Below the pieces are notes generated by a model. That model was not told the origin of the DNA and ran no database searches. It worked only from the letters and a program-made list of their open reading frames with translations. This document shows positions 44,701 to 55,697 of a DNA stretch of 64,000 nucleotides, in pieces. Origin of the DNA: Suillus spraguei (Eukaryota; Basidiomycota; Agaricomycetes; Boletales; Suillaceae); the NCBI GenBank assembly GCA_016800925.1, contig JABCPU010000228.1, positions 45,654 through 109,653 of the forward strand, given 5' to 3'. The position numbers and the translations under genes are program-made. Positions within the stretch are counted from its first letter, which is position 1, and each line of letters opens with the position of its first letter.

Positions 44701-45303
44701 GTCAGCAAATGAAAGCCGACACGCATCCTGTTCGCCCTCCACTTGCCCCGATACCCTCCTCTGCAACTCGCCCCTTTTCCCAGGTCTCTGTTGATCTTAT
44801 CACTGACCTCCCTGCCTCGGGCGGCTTTGACAGTATCATGGTCGTGGTAGACCATGGCCTTATGTAAGTACATTCCATGGAAGATCGGAGATAAGGTTTG
44901 GCTATCAGCTGCCAATCTTAGACTCAAACTCCCATCAAGGAAACTTGCGCCAAAGTGATATGGACCTTTCCCGATCATCGATGTCTTATCACCCATCACG
45001 TTCACACTCAAACTCCCTCCGCAGTGGAAAATTCATCCCACGTTCCATGCTTCCGTCTTATCGTCCTACAGCGAAACAGACGTACATGGTCCGAACTTCC
45101 CTGAACCACCACCTGACATCATTGAAGAAGAAGAAGAATATGAAATAGAAGCAATTCTTTCTCATAAAGGAACCGGCACTCGCTGATGTTATCTCGTTTC
45201 CTGGAAAGGATATTCATTGGGAGATAACGAATGACTCCCAGAAAAGAACTTGAAGAACTCCACTCGAATCTTGAATGCTTATAAGAAGCAACACGCCCTC
45301 TGA
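41740..45303 (+). pseudogene. Element A Pol: protease, RT, RNase H, integrase remnant, chromodomain
   Basis: The protease motif IDSGAAGTFIS is followed by in-frame stops at 41937-41939 and 42042-42044, both CGA to TGA compared with element B. From 42048 the frame is open for 939 codons. It covers the RT with the YMDD active site in VIYMDDILIFS, RNase H (ATDTSLVATGG, FTDHKNLLYF), and the integrase zinc-binding part (YHNHPTAGH and CALCQQMKAD). At about 44863 the integrase core is cut out: about 520 bp present in element B are missing, including two of the three catalytic acidic residues. The C-terminal part resumes with a chromodomain that has two more stops (45184 and 45232). The element is inactive. 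Confidence 0.92.
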
Positions 45304-45358
45304 TTATCCTTCAGTCAATCAAACCGCATCAGCACTTGATCAGCTAACACCGTTCCAA

Positions 45359-46828
45359 ATGTCTTTCCCCACCGCATACATCACCCCCGTCACTGTTGCT
45401 AACAATGACTCCGACTCTGATGCTGAAAACTACGGAACTCTCGCCACCGAAATCGACAACACCTCTTACATCGAAGCCGCCCTTCTATGTGAAGGACACG
45501 CCCCTGAAATTGAAAAAATCCTCACAGAAAGAGGTGCCTTCCCGGCCCTCCTCCTCGTCAACATTATCCGTACTGCTGCCCTTATCGAAACCACCGCCAA
45601 TGAAACCACAGACACTACATATCATCAACACTTCCTACATCTTCAAAAATGCATTCGTTCTTATGCTATGCTGCTGCTTCCCAATTCTTTTAAGAGCGAT
45701 GTTGAGGAAGCTATTCATATCGTGGCCGAATGTCGAGCAGGCATTGCTCGACCTCCCTCTCTGCAGGAAGATACGCCACTTCCTATCCCAACACCCTCTT
45801 CTTCACACATGTATTCTAGCCTTAATGCCCTTGCTGGCTTATGCACTGCTGTCCAAGAGATCGGACAGCTCACCAACGCGGTCGTCGAAACCATCCAGCA
45901 ATCAGTCACAGAAACAAGAGCAGCCAGAAATTTAGTCGAAGAAGCCATCACCAATTTACAACAAACGCAAGCCGACCTCGCTTTCCCCCGAACCCCATCT
46001 CCTATCGAACAAACGACCTCACTGCCCCCCATCACAGTCTCCCATAACCATCCCGCATGGCTATACGAACCTTGCACAGAAGAGCAGTGTGAAGCTGCAA
46101 AAAGATTAGGGATTCCTGTTGCTGAATTAATAGCACTCGGTCCTCGACTTCGCGACCTTCACATACACCCTCCCATGTCTATCCCGTCATCATTTGGTCC
46201 AATGGATCCTGTCTCACCAGTCTTAGTAAAAGACTTCGGCACCACCTCTCCTTCCTCCTCCACCGAACTTCTTACGGTTGCTGAAAGGGGGACCACTCCT
46301 GACCTCCCCACATCCGCATACATGCTAACTAGTAAGCAACAAGCACAGCTTCGACGCGACAATGCCTTCGCCTTAAAATGCATGACACGACAGAAAGGGA
46401 AGAAGCATGCTAGATCCACCAGTCCCAAACCTGTTATCTCACCGTCACCGTTACGCATGTCTACTTCTAACACTGACGAAAACATGAAATGCCAATTCTG
46501 TGGCATCGTCGGACATCAGCAAAAGAATTGTCTCGACTATCAGTGTCAAATCTGTCTGCGACATGCTCCTACCCATCTGTCCATCTACTGCCCTCAGCGT
46601 CTTGGAGAACCCCCGTTTATGCTCACCTGGAAGGACAATGGATTTTATGATGCACTTCGTAGGTGGGAACAGTATCTTATTAACCGTCAACAAAGGAAAG
46701 CAGGTCGATGGGCAAGGACTGTAGCGGAAGAGGAAGCTGCTTATATGTTGGGAGGAAGTGCCGCTGATGAAGACGTCGCTAACTATGATGACTATGATCC
46801 TGTCTATGACGACAACAGAGATGTTTGA
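45359..46828 (+). CDS. Element A third ORF, zinc-knuckle protein in the env position
   Basis: An open frame of 489 codons from ATG 45359. It lies between pol and the 3' LTR, where retroviruses carry env, but it shows no signal peptide or membrane segment. The N-terminal 130 residues look helical and acidic. A proline-rich stretch and a Val/Gln/Thr-rich helical part that could be a coiled coil (QLTNAVVETIQQSVTETRAA) follow. Near residues 380-420 come a CCHC knuckle CQFCGIVGHQQKNC and a second Cys/His cluster CQICLRHAPTHLSIYC. The tail is acidic. Element B has a homologue of exactly 489 codons at 54196-55665. Both are open although neighbouring genes are broken. The role may be RNA or DNA binding, perhaps an accessory Gag-like factor. 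I know no name for it. Confidence 0.85.
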   Translation: MSFPTAYITPVTVANNDSDSDAENYGTLATEIDNTSYIEAALLCEGHAPEIEKILTERGAFPALLLVNIIRTAALIETTANETTDTTYHQHFLHLQKCIRSYAMLLLPNSFKSDVEEAIHIVAECRAGIARPPSLQEDTPLPIPTPSSSHMYSSLNALAGLCTAVQEIGQLTNAVVETIQQSVTETRAARNLVEEAITNLQQTQADLAFPRTPSPIEQTTSLPPITVSHNHPAWLYEPCTEEQCEAAKRLGIPVAELIALGPRLRDLHIHPPMSIPSSFGPMDPVSPVLVKDFGTTSPSSSTELLTVAERGTTPDLPTSAYMLTSKQQAQLRRDNAFALKCMTRQKGKKHARSTSPKPVISPSPLRMSTSNTDENMKCQFCGIVGHQQKNCLDYQCQICLRHAPTHLSIYCPQRLGEPPFMLTWKDNGFYDALRRWEQYLINRQQRKAGRWARTVAEEEAAYMLGGSAADEDVANYDDYDPVYDDNRDV

Positions 46829-46851
46829 AAGTCGGTGACTTTCAATATAAT

Positions 46852-46861
46852 AAGGGGGTAA
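46852..46861 (+). promoter_or_regulatory. Polypurine tract, element A
   Basis: AAGGGGGTAA sits directly before the 3' LTR. It is the usual primer site for second-strand DNA synthesis. Element B has the same motif. Confidence 0.65.
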
Positions 46862-47326
46862 TGTTACAGTTGTACGTGCCCCTATTCATTCTCCCTTTAT
46901 TCTCTTACTTGTATATCATGTCACATGGCTCTGACTCATATGCTCAATGCATTTGTACAACACATGCCTTCCTTGTTAGGATACGCAGTTACATTCTCAC
47001 GGTTACCTGGTCTGTGCGCACATATATACCTATATAAGCACGGTGTACTTGTGGTAGATTCTTTACTTTAATCTTACTGGGTTTTACCTGGAATCTCCTT
47101 CGCTTAGGTCTCCAACCTAAGTCGTCTCTAAGTCTAAGCACTCCTTAGCCTTAGTCTCTATTCTCGCAGAACCTCTTAGACTTGTCTTTGAGGCCGAACC
47201 CTTGATCGTACTCGGAACGCGTTCCTTGTACTTTCACCTTGTCCTCTTCTGGACATTGTAAGAACCTCCCAGCAGACCGTCTGTGTCTTTTCACTGTCAC
47301 TGGTGACGCCATCCCAGTTCGTAACA
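46862..47326 (+). repeat. Element A 3' LTR
   Basis: 465 bp, about 99 percent identical to the 5' LTR by eye. Differences include the GTCACGTGAC / GTCACATGGC site and a CAACGC / CAATGC site. Confidence 0.92.
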
Positions 47327-47331
47327 ACAGG

Positions 47332-47483
47332 AGGAGGGGGAAAGAATGCCTCTGCGATGACAGCACTCTTCTCAGTGTTGGTGGCAGCCTCTATTGTACT
47401 ACCATCTGGTCGTTTGGTGAGAAGGGTGGGTATGCATGATTTCCCCCCGTCGCTTGGGGCAGAGGAGATGTAACGGTTGGCGG
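47332..47483 (-). pseudogene. LINE ORF2 fragment between insertions
   Basis: Read on minus it encodes ANRYISSAPSDGGKSCIP and TEKSAVIAEAFFPPPP, the region between endonuclease and reverse transcriptase in this LINE type. It continues into 40234 on one side (target duplication ACAGG) and into 48527-48430 on the other (duplication GCGG). Confidence 0.85.
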
Positions 47484-48429
47484 TGTAAAGATACAACCTA
47501 GCTTGGGCTGTAGATAAACCACTGCCTAAACTAGTATGTGAGTCTTGTGCTCCGTCTAGTCTGCTTCACTTGTAAGAACAAGAGTGTTCGACCCTAAAGG
47601 GGGATGCCTATTAGTATGGTCAAGTTTGAGTCTAACTTATGTGTGAAACAAGTGTCGTGGTCAGCAGTAAGTTGCCGCGGTCAGCGATGATACCGCCGGA
47701 ACTAGTGTCGTGTGTAGCAGTGCTTCCGTGGTTGAGATAAGGTCAGTAACAGTTGCATCGAGCGAGCGATGTCGAGCAGTGGTCTCAGCGGTAGTGGTAA
47801 GGTTGCGAGCGGTGCAAGGAAAGAAGTCCATGGTACTTTCAGCAGTAAAGTAGCAGTGTGTGAGAAGTTCAGTCAAAGTAACAGTCAAAAGTCCAGCGGT
47901 AACGGAGAACGAGTGTGATGTATTAACGAGTGATAAGGAAACTTTAAAGACTAAGTCCACTACTGGGTTGATCCAGAGCTAGACAATAATCCTGACCTAT
48001 AGTACATGCAATGGTGTAAAATCAGGTGCTTCTATCATGCGGGGTACGCGGTGCTTATATCCTAAATTGTATGTACTCGGAATACTCTAGGCGAGATCAG
48101 TAGCACTGGAGAGTAGTAACTGCCATAAGTAAACATAGCGCGAGGTGCTGCGGCACGAGGCAACATGTAATAAGGCTTGCTGTGGAATCAGTGATAATGA
48201 ACAGAAAACAAACTATGCACCAAATGGAGCTATGCGGACGCGGCAAGGACATGGAAGGACATCGGTTCGTGGAACGAGGTGCGGCAGTCAGTATGGTGTG
48301 CGGTAAGCGTGGGATGCCGCCGGTACTGCTAAAGGGGTAAGACGGCCATGGACAAGTGGTAACTCCTGTAGATGTGAGACGAGTGTCAAAAGGTGGGGTT
48401 TTAAGCCCAGCGCCAATATGTTCATTACA
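47484..48429. mobile_element. 946-bp LTR-like element (solo LTR or non-autonomous)
   Basis: The ends are TGTAAAG and ATTACA (TG..CA). A GCGG duplication lies at 47480-47483 and 48430-48433. Removing it restores the LINE protein (LWTA then NRYISS), which gives the exact boundaries. No domain is encoded. A 99-codon minus frame (47960-47661) of Thr/Ala-rich sequence probably means nothing. It differs from the A/B LTR family and is most simply a solo LTR of another family. Confidence 0.8.
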
Positions 48430-48527
48430 GCGGTCCAGAGATCATTACCTTTGATGTCTTCTAGCCATTCCAACCAGTGCTGCTTCTTGGTGGCAGCAAT
48501 TTCATCGGCATAGCGGTTTTTGAGGGT
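48430..48527 (-). pseudogene. LINE ORF2 fragment between insertions
   Basis: It encodes KNRYADEIAATKKQHWLEWL and EDIKGNDLWTA on minus. The right-hand neighbour in the LINE is at 56178 (WEHKTL), joined through the AGGGT duplication of element B. The frame is open in this piece. Confidence 0.85.
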
Positions 48528-49002
48528 TGTTACAATCGTACGTGCCCCTATTCATTCTCTTACCTCATTTACCGTGTATATTACATAACATGACTCTGAC
48601 TCATATGCTTAACGCATCTGTACTATAGTTGCCTTCCTCTTTTAGATACGCACTTACGTTCTCACACTTCTCTTGGTCTGTGCGCACATATTGGCCTATT
48701 TAAGCACAGTGTACTTGTAGTAGATTCGGTACTTTAATCTTACTGGGTTTTACCTGGAATCTCCTTCGCTTAGGTCTCCAACCTAAGTCGTCTTGAATCG
48801 TCTCTAAGTCTAAGCACTCCTTAGTCTTAGTCTCTATTCTCGCGGATACCTCTTGGACTTATCCTTGAGGCTGAACCCTTGATCGTACTTGGAACGCGTT
48901 CCTTGTACTTTCACCTTGTCCTCTTCTGGACGTTGTAAGAACTCCCAGTAGACCGCCTGTGTCTTTTCACTGTCGCTGGTGACGCCACCCCAGTTCGTAA
49001 CA
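48528..49002 (+). repeat. Element B 5' LTR
   Basis: 475 bp, TGTTACAA..GTAACA. ACTTTAATCTT at 48731-48741 lies downstream of a TATTTAAG box and is the probable mRNA start. Confidence 0.92.
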
Positions 49003-49003
49003 A

Positions 49004-49014
49004 AAGATTAAAGT
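49004..49014 (+). promoter_or_regulatory. Self-priming primer-binding site, element B
   Basis: AAGATTAAAGT next to the 5' LTR is the complement of ACTTTAATCTT at 48731-48741. The pairing is conserved with element A although the surrounding LTR sequences differ. Confidence 0.75.
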
Positions 49015-49201
49015 CCATTTTTGATCGTCGACTATCCAGTCTTCGACCCTGAACCCTGATCATCTAGATCAGTAGACTAGCATACGCATACGCTGAGCAG
49101 ATTGTCAAGAGAAGCCCTCTGACAGAAGAAAGCCCTGACGGACAGCAAGACAGCGCGTGTAGGCACCGAGAAAGTATAACTCACCAGAAGAATCATCAAC
49201 C

Positions 49202-50038
49202 ATGTCGACCAAAGAATTCGAATACAAGATCGGTCAACCGATTGGTTTCGATGGAGATCGTGATAACTCTCGCGAGTTTATCCAGTCGTGCAACTTGCAC
49301 TTTGACATCAATGAAAAGCTTTACACCACCGACAAGCAGAAGATCATCTACATAACATCCTTCATGACCGAAAAGAATGCCAAGTCATGGAAGGAACAAT
49401 TCCTTGAACACGCCCAATCTACCGACACTTCGGGACAAAAAGTTGGTTATGGAACGATGGTGGATTTTATGAAGAGCTTCAAAGAAGCATTCGAACCGGT
49501 GGATACCAGAATGACCGCGCTTACACGCCTTAGAGACCTTAAGCAAGGAACTGGAGATCTTCATACCTATGTCGCCGACTTTGAGGCACTTGCAGCCAAG
49601 GCTCATATCACCGATAACGCGACGAAGATCCAGTTCTTCCAAGATGGTCTCAACTGGGGTATCCTCACGAAGCTTTTCAATACGGGAGATGTCTCCGAGA
49701 TATTCAGAGATGTGGTGTTGCAATGCGTCGCTATCGACAACGCCCATCATCGGCTTAATGCCATGAGGACACGTCATGTTCCACAACAGAAGAAGAAGAA
49801 CTATGGGAATGCACGGTATATTCCGAACCGTGATTCCAACGCAATGGTCGTAGATTGAATCTCCGACATGGAAAGATCTGAATGCATGAAGAAAGGGCAG
49901 TGCTTCGGATGCAGAAAGACAGGACACTGTATCCATAATTGTCCTGATAGAAAGAAGAAGACCCCGCTCCGACAAACCGAAGTCAAAGAGGAAGAAGAAG
50001 ATGAAGAAACTGTACGACGGGTTGTGCAGGATTTTTGA
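49202..50038 (+). pseudogene. Element B Gag with one premature stop
   Basis: Homologue of the element A Gag. It is open for 218 codons from ATG 49202, covering the capsid region, then has TGA at 49856-49858 where element A has CGA (Arg). Reading past it, the frame continues to the zinc knuckle CFGCRKTGHCIHNC and an acidic tail, and ends in TGA at 50036-50038. The last base of that stop is the first base of the pol ATG (TGATG), an arrangement that suits coupled termination and restart. Without readthrough the product would lack its nucleocapsid part. The single change is a C to T at a CpG. Confidence 0.9.
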
Positions 50039-53000
50039 TGTGGAGAAACAAAGATTCGACGTATGTTTCTCCCAATGTAATACTAAGACTTGTACGCGCT
50101 GTAGGTGAAAGAAAAGAACTTCGTGTCCCAATCACCCTCCACTCGCGTACTCGTTTGAAATCCGTCGACACTACCGCTGTTATTGATTCCGGAGCAGCAG
50201 GAACATTCATCTCAGAAGAGTTTGTGAAACTCCATCAAATCACACGACGAAAACTCAAGGAACCATTTCAAGTTACAACGGCAGATGGAACCCTCATAAA
50301 AGGAGGACCAATCACGCATTACTGCCTCCTAGTGGTCAAGATTGACGATCGAACCATGTATGGAAAATTCAATATTACCAAACTCGGAAGGAGAGATCAA
50401 ATCCTCCTTGGAATTCCTTGGTTACGAGCAATGAACCCAATTATAGATTGGGCTGCTGAAACGCTTGTCCTTTCAAGGACAGAGAAGTCAGACGAAATCG
50501 AAATTGATCTGGACGAAGATCGAAAGAAGAACGGGTTGCCTCGACTCTTCAATCATAATAGGTGGCAACATTCCCGTCTTCCGAAACCAGTTATCGTGCC
50601 TTCTATTGAAGTGCCCGAACATCCTGAACCAGAAGTACGAAACCACGTACTATTGAACCCGCTCCACGTGTACAATTGCCGAGAGCAGTGTCACCAATTC
50701 CCCGCGCAGAAAAGCGCAAGAATGAATCCGAACCCGAACATCGGGTTGGACAAGAACCTATTGAGCAGCGGCCAATAGAAGAACAGAAGCAAGGAAAAAG
50801 GAAACCGGAAGAAGAACTCTCAGGACGAAGCACCAATGTACCGAAACTAACCAAGTTCTTCGTTCCCCCGAAAACTCTTTCAGCTTCGATTGAAGAAATC
50901 CCCGATAAAGATGAACCCGTGCCCTCGTTGATCCCAACCGAGGATGATGACCAATTCGACACCATGAACGACGTCTGGCATGCACCAGAGGTGCGCGAAA
51001 TTTCCTCGTACGAACTAGGTGATGGAGAATTTCTTGTGGAGTACGACACCAATGGGATTAGTATGAGGATCATAGAAGAAGTATCTATGGATACACCCTT
51101 GACACGAGATGGAACTTCTCAACTCGAACAACCCTCCGACTACTCTGCAATTCCCCTCCCTCCTTTGAAATACAGTAACAAAGCTCAGGAATTCGCTACG
51201 GACGAGAAGGAAAAGAAAAAGAAATCCTTCGAAGAATTGGTCCCGGATTATTTGCACGACTTTGCAGACATCTTTGCTAAAGATGGACTGAACAAACTAC
51301 CCCCTGAACGCCCTGGTATCGATCATCGGATCGACACCAAACCCGGTTTTATCCCTCGTACGTCTAAGGTTTACCCGCTATCGGAAAAAGAACGTGCTGC
51401 CGTCAAAACGTTTATTGATGAAAACGTTGCGAAAGGTTTCATCTCAGAATCGAAATCACCCCAAGCCAGTGGTTTCTTCTTCGTGGGAAAGAAGAGTGGA
51501 GAATTGCGTCCCTGTCAAGATTATCGCTACATCAATGATTGGACAGTCAAGAACGCATACCCACTCCCACTCCCCATTTCCCTTGTCGCACGTCTTCATA
51601 ACGCACGGTTCTTTACGAAAATGGATATTCGGTCCGGTTATAACAACATCCGCATCCATCCTGATGATAGGTGGAAAGCTGCTTTTACTACGGAATTTGG
51701 CCTCTTTGAACCGAACGTCATGTTCTTTGGCCTCTGCAATTCTCCAGCAACTTTTCAAGCATACATGAATCGCACCTTTCAACAAGAAATCAATGAAGGA
51801 TGGATGGTTATCTATATGGACGATATCCTGATTTTCTCTACAACAATGGCAGAACACCGTGAACGGACCAGACGAGTTTTGATGAAAATACGAAAAGAAC
51901 ACCTGTTCTTGAAACCGGAGAAATGCACCTTCGATGCAGAAGAAGTAGAATACCTCGGAATGATAATTCGTCCCGGACAAGTTGCTATGGACACCGCCAA
52001 GACCAAGGGAATCTCCGAATGGCCAATCCCGAAATCTGTAAAAGATGTTCGGTCATTCCTCGGTTTTTGCAACTTCTACCGCACGTTCATTTCACATTAT
52101 TCTGACATCGCCAGACCCCTCATCGATTTGACAAAGAAAGAAAAGGCCTTTGAGTGGTCAACCGAATGTATGGACACCTTCGAAGAATTGAAACGACGCT
52201 TTACTTCCCAACCGGTACTCCGTAACCCTGATCCTTCCCGACAATTTGCCATTGCTACCGACGCTTCGCTTGTAGCAACTGGCGGGGTTCTCTTGCAGAC
52301 TGATGAGAATGGTGTTTATCACCCCTGTGCATACCTCTCACAGTCTTTGAACCCCGCAGAACGCAATTACCAGATCTTTGATCGGGAACTCCTTGCCATG
52401 ATCCGGGCACTGAATGAATGGCGTCATTATCTCGAAGGAAACCCTCACCCTGTCCTGGTATTCACCGACCACAAGAACCTTCTGTACTTTAGAAGTGCAC
52501 AGAAGCTCACCCGTCGCCAAGCACGTTGGCAACTGATTTTGTCTATTTACGACATCGAACTGCATCACGTTGCAGGCACTAAATTGGCAGTACCTGATGC
52601 ACTATCCCGCCGGCCTGATTACGACTCTGGCAAAGACGATAATGAGGACCAGACCCTCCTCCCTGACGCTCTATTCGTTCGTCTTATCGACACTGATTTG
52701 AAAGATGTACTGTCATCCTCAGACCCCCTCGACGACCCTGTCTTCAAGACAGCATCTGATGCCCTCGATGGCGTGTGCCTTCCTCCTATGAAGTCGGCAC
52801 TTTCCGATTGGAAGATTGAGGAGAACGTCCTCTATTTTAAAAACCGCGCTTACATTCCGCCGGCGCATCGCTTCGATATCCTGAAAAGGTATCATGATCA
52901 TCCTACCGCGGGACACCCTGGTAGATTCAAAACTGAAGAACTCGTCAAACGAGAAGCCTGGTGGCCTGCAATGGGCTCTTATATTCGGAAATACGTTGAG

Positions 53001-54138
53001 GGTTGCGCCCTTTGTCAGCAAATGAAAGCGGATACTCATCCTGTTCGACCCCCACTCACACCTATTCCCTCGTCGGCTGTTCGCCCGTTCTCCCAGGTCT
53101 CTGTTGATCTTATCACTGACCTCCCCGTCTCTGGAGGCTTTGACAGTATCATGGTCGTGGTAGACCATGGCCTTACGAAGGGGGTAATTATTATCCCTTG
53201 TTTGAAAACCATCACTTCAGAAGGAGTGGCTAAGCTATTTTTTAAAACACATTTACCGACGATTTGGACTCCATGACAAAGTTATTTCGGATCGAGGACC
53301 GCAATTCCTATCTCGTTTCTCAAAGGAACTTGCCCGACTTCTTGACTATGTCATTGCTCCATCTACGGCTTACCATCCACAAACTGATGGCCAAACCGAA
53401 AGGCTAAATCAAGAACTTGAAACATACCTCCGCATTTATTGCCGTAACAACCCCGAAGATTGGGTGGAACACCTACCAATCGCCGAATTCGTCCATAACC
53501 ACCGAAAACATGATGCAAGGAATGCATCACCCTTTTATCTGATGATGGGATATGAACCACGCGCAATCCCTCATCTTATCCCTGATTCATCAGTCCCCGC
53601 AGCAGAAGATCGAGTACGATCTCTGCAGAAGATAAGAGAAGAAGCAATCGCCTGCCACAACATTGCAATGCAAACGATGGCCGAACGCTCCCGAGGAGAT
53701 AAGTACATCCCATGGAAGATCGGAGATAAGGTTTGGCTATCTGCCGCTAATCTTAGACTCAAACTCCCATCAAGGAAATTGGCACCGAAACGATACGGAC
53801 CTTTCCCGATCATCGATGTCTTATCACCCATCACATTCACACTCAAACTTCCTCCGCAGTGGAAAATTCATCCCACGTTTCACGCTTCTGTCTTATCGTC
53901 CTATAGCGAAACGGACGTACACGGTCCGAACTTCCCCGAACCACCACCTGACATTATCGAAGAAGAAGAAGAATATGAAATCGAAGCGATTCTTTCTCAC
54001 AAAGGAACCGGCAATCGCCGACGTTATCTTGTTTCGTGGAAAGGATACTCATCGGGAGATAACGAATGGCTCCCAGAAAAGAATCTGAAGAACTCCGCTC
54101 GAATCCTAAATGCTTATAAGAAGCAACACGCCCTCTGA
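50038..54138 (+). pseudogene. Element B Pol: protease, RT, RNase H, integrase, chromodomain, two frameshifts
   Basis: From ATG 50038 the protease (IDSGAAGTFIS) and ILLGIPWLRAMNP region are open. A one-base loss near 50645, seen against element A, shifts the frame in the linker. RT, RNase H and integrase N-part then run open to 53276: YMDDILIFS, ATDASLVATGG, FTDHKNLLYF, an HHCC zinc site with CALCQQMKAD, and the first integrase Asp in SVDLITDLP. A one-base gain in an A run near 53236 breaks the frame again. The rest (53277-54138) has the second Asp in VISDRGPQF, the Glu in QTERLNQELE, and a chromodomain (YEIEAILSHKG, YLVSWKGYSSGDNEWLPEKNL) ending in TGA. All catalytic residues are present. The two indels are the only breaks seen. 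Confidence 0.92.
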
Positions 54139-54195
54139 CCATTCCCCAGTCAATCAACCGCATTCGCACTTGATCAACTACCAACGAACATTGAA

Positions 54196-55665
54196 ATGTC
54201 TTTCCCCACTGCCTACATTACCCCCGTCACTGTTGCCACCAATGACTCCAATTCCGAAGCAGAACAATACGGAACCCTTACCGCAGAAATCGATAACCAA
54301 TCCTACATCGAAGCCGCCATCCTCTGTGAGGGACATGCCCTCGAAATCGACAGAATTCTCACCGAAAGAGGTGCCTTCCCCGTTCGACTCATTGTTAACA
54401 TCATCCGCACTGCAGCCCTTATCGAAGCCACCGCTAAAGAAACTACTGAACTCGCACTCCGTCACCGTTTCATTCATCTCCAAAAACGCATTCGTGCTTA
54501 CGCTATGCTGTTGCTTCCCGATTCTTTTAAAGATGATGTTGAAGAAGCTATTCACATCATTGCCGAACGTCGAGCAGGCGTTGCTCGACCTCCCTCTCCG
54601 CAAAGAGATACGCCACTTCCTGTTCCAGCACCCGCTTCTTCGCGTATCTATTCTAATCTTGACGCCTTTACTGGCCTATACACTGCTGTGCAAGAAATTG
54701 GGCAACTCACCAATACGGTTGTCGATACCATCCAGCAATCAGTCGCTGAGACTAGAGCAGCCAGAAACCTAGTAGAGGAAGCCATCGCTGACTTACAACA
54801 AACGCAAGATGATCTTGCGTCTCCTAGAACCCCATCCCCTATCGAACAATCAACTTCTTCACTTTCCGCCACGGTCACTCTTGATTGCCCTGATTGGCTG
54901 TACGAGCCCTGCACAGAAGAGCAGGCTAAGGCAGCTAAACTATTGGGTATCCCTGCCACCGAGTTGGTAACACTCGGCCCTCGACTTTGCGACCTTCATA
55001 TCCATCCCCCCATGTCCATCCCATCGTCATTCGGTCCTATGGACCCCATTTCACCAGTCTTAGTAAAAGACTTCGGTATCACTTCCCCCTCTTCTTCCAC
55101 CGAACTTCTTGCAGCTGCTGAGCGTGCAGTCACCCCAGATCTCCCCGAATCAGCATACACGTTGTCCTCCGCTCAACAGGCACAACTCAAGCGGCAGAAC
55201 ACCCTTGCTTTAAAACGTATGACGAAGAAGAAGGGAAAGAAACGCGCCAGATCCACTAGTCCTACACCCATCATCTCTCCATCCCCACTACGCAAAATCC
55301 ATTCTAACCCTGACGAGAACATGAAATGCCGCGTCTGTGGATTGCTTGGACATCGACAGAAGAATTGCGCGGAATACCAGTGTAGGATCTGCAGATATTG
55401 GTCGCCCACTCACTTATCTCTTTATTGCCCTAACCGAGTCGGCCCTCCTCCCTTCGAGTTAACTTGGAAGGACGAAGGATTTTACGATGCGCTTCATGCT
55501 TGGGAAAAGCAACTTGACGACGAACGCATCAAAATCGGAAAAGGAAAAGATGCCCAGCGACGCGCTGGTCTTGAAGAAGCGAAGTATATGAGGAGTGGAT
55601 CTTTTGCTGACGAAGATTACGACTGGAGTGATGACCCCATTTACTACGCAAACCAAGATGAGTAA
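54196..55665 (+). CDS. Element B third ORF, zinc-knuckle protein in the env position
   Basis: 489 codons, same length as its homologue in element A (45359-46828), starting 57 nt after the pol stop. The start MSFPTAYITPVTVA is shared. So are IDN-SYIEAA, LTERGAFP, NIIRTAALIE, QEIGQLTN-VV, RAARNLVEEAI and the block HPPMSIPSSFGPMDP. The zinc knuckle is CRVCGLLGHRQKNC and the second Cys/His cluster CRICRYWSPTHLSLYC. The tail is acidic. The two proteins differ at perhaps a quarter of residues with few or no gaps, and neither has a stop. That pattern suggests selection on the protein before the copies inserted. No membrane segment is seen. Function is unknown; nucleic acid binding is inferred from the zinc knuckle. 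Confidence 0.87.
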   Translation: MSFPTAYITPVTVATNDSNSEAEQYGTLTAEIDNQSYIEAAILCEGHALEIDRILTERGAFPVRLIVNIIRTAALIEATAKETTELALRHRFIHLQKRIRAYAMLLLPDSFKDDVEEAIHIIAERRAGVARPPSPQRDTPLPVPAPASSRIYSNLDAFTGLYTAVQEIGQLTNTVVDTIQQSVAETRAARNLVEEAIADLQQTQDDLASPRTPSPIEQSTSSLSATVTLDCPDWLYEPCTEEQAKAAKLLGIPATELVTLGPRLCDLHIHPPMSIPSSFGPMDPISPVLVKDFGITSPSSSTELLAAAERAVTPDLPESAYTLSSAQQAQLKRQNTLALKRMTKKKGKKRARSTSPTPIISPSPLRKIHSNPDENMKCRVCGLLGHRQKNCAEYQCRICRYWSPTHLSLYCPNRVGPPPFELTWKDEGFYDALHAWEKQLDDERIKIGKGKDAQRRAGLEEAKYMRSGSFADEDYDWSDDPIYYANQDE

Positions 55666-55684
55666 AGTCGGTGACTTTACGTGT

Positions 55685-55697
55685 AAAAAGGGGGTAA
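55685..55697 (+). promoter_or_regulatory. Polypurine tract, element B
   Basis: A purine-rich AAAAAGGGGGTAA sits directly before the 3' LTR, as in element A. Confidence 0.65.

Larger units (their letters stand above)
40235..47326 (+). mobile_element. Ty3/gypsy retrotransposon A (chromovirus type, defective)
   Basis: Long terminal repeats of 465 bp at 40235-40699 and 46862-47326 start TGTTACAG and end GTAACA. They differ at about five positions, so the insertion is fairly recent. A 5-bp target duplication ACAGG lies at 40230-40234 and 47327-47331. Inside are gag, a broken pol (protease, reverse transcriptase, RNase H, integrase remnant, chromodomain) and a third ORF before the 3' LTR. It lies inside the LINE reverse transcriptase region. 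It is closely related to element B at 48528. Confidence 0.95.

Noticed and set aside
45396..45935. 179-codon frame overlapping the third ORF of element A (and 54110-54772 in B)
   Set aside because: It is an alternate frame of the third ORF. It is Pro/Leu/Ser-rich from codon bias and not of equal length in A and B.
47661..47960. Thr/Ala-rich 99-codon minus frame in the 946-bp element
   Set aside because: It comes from short GCAGT/GCGGT-like repeats in a non-coding LTR-like element. No domain is present.
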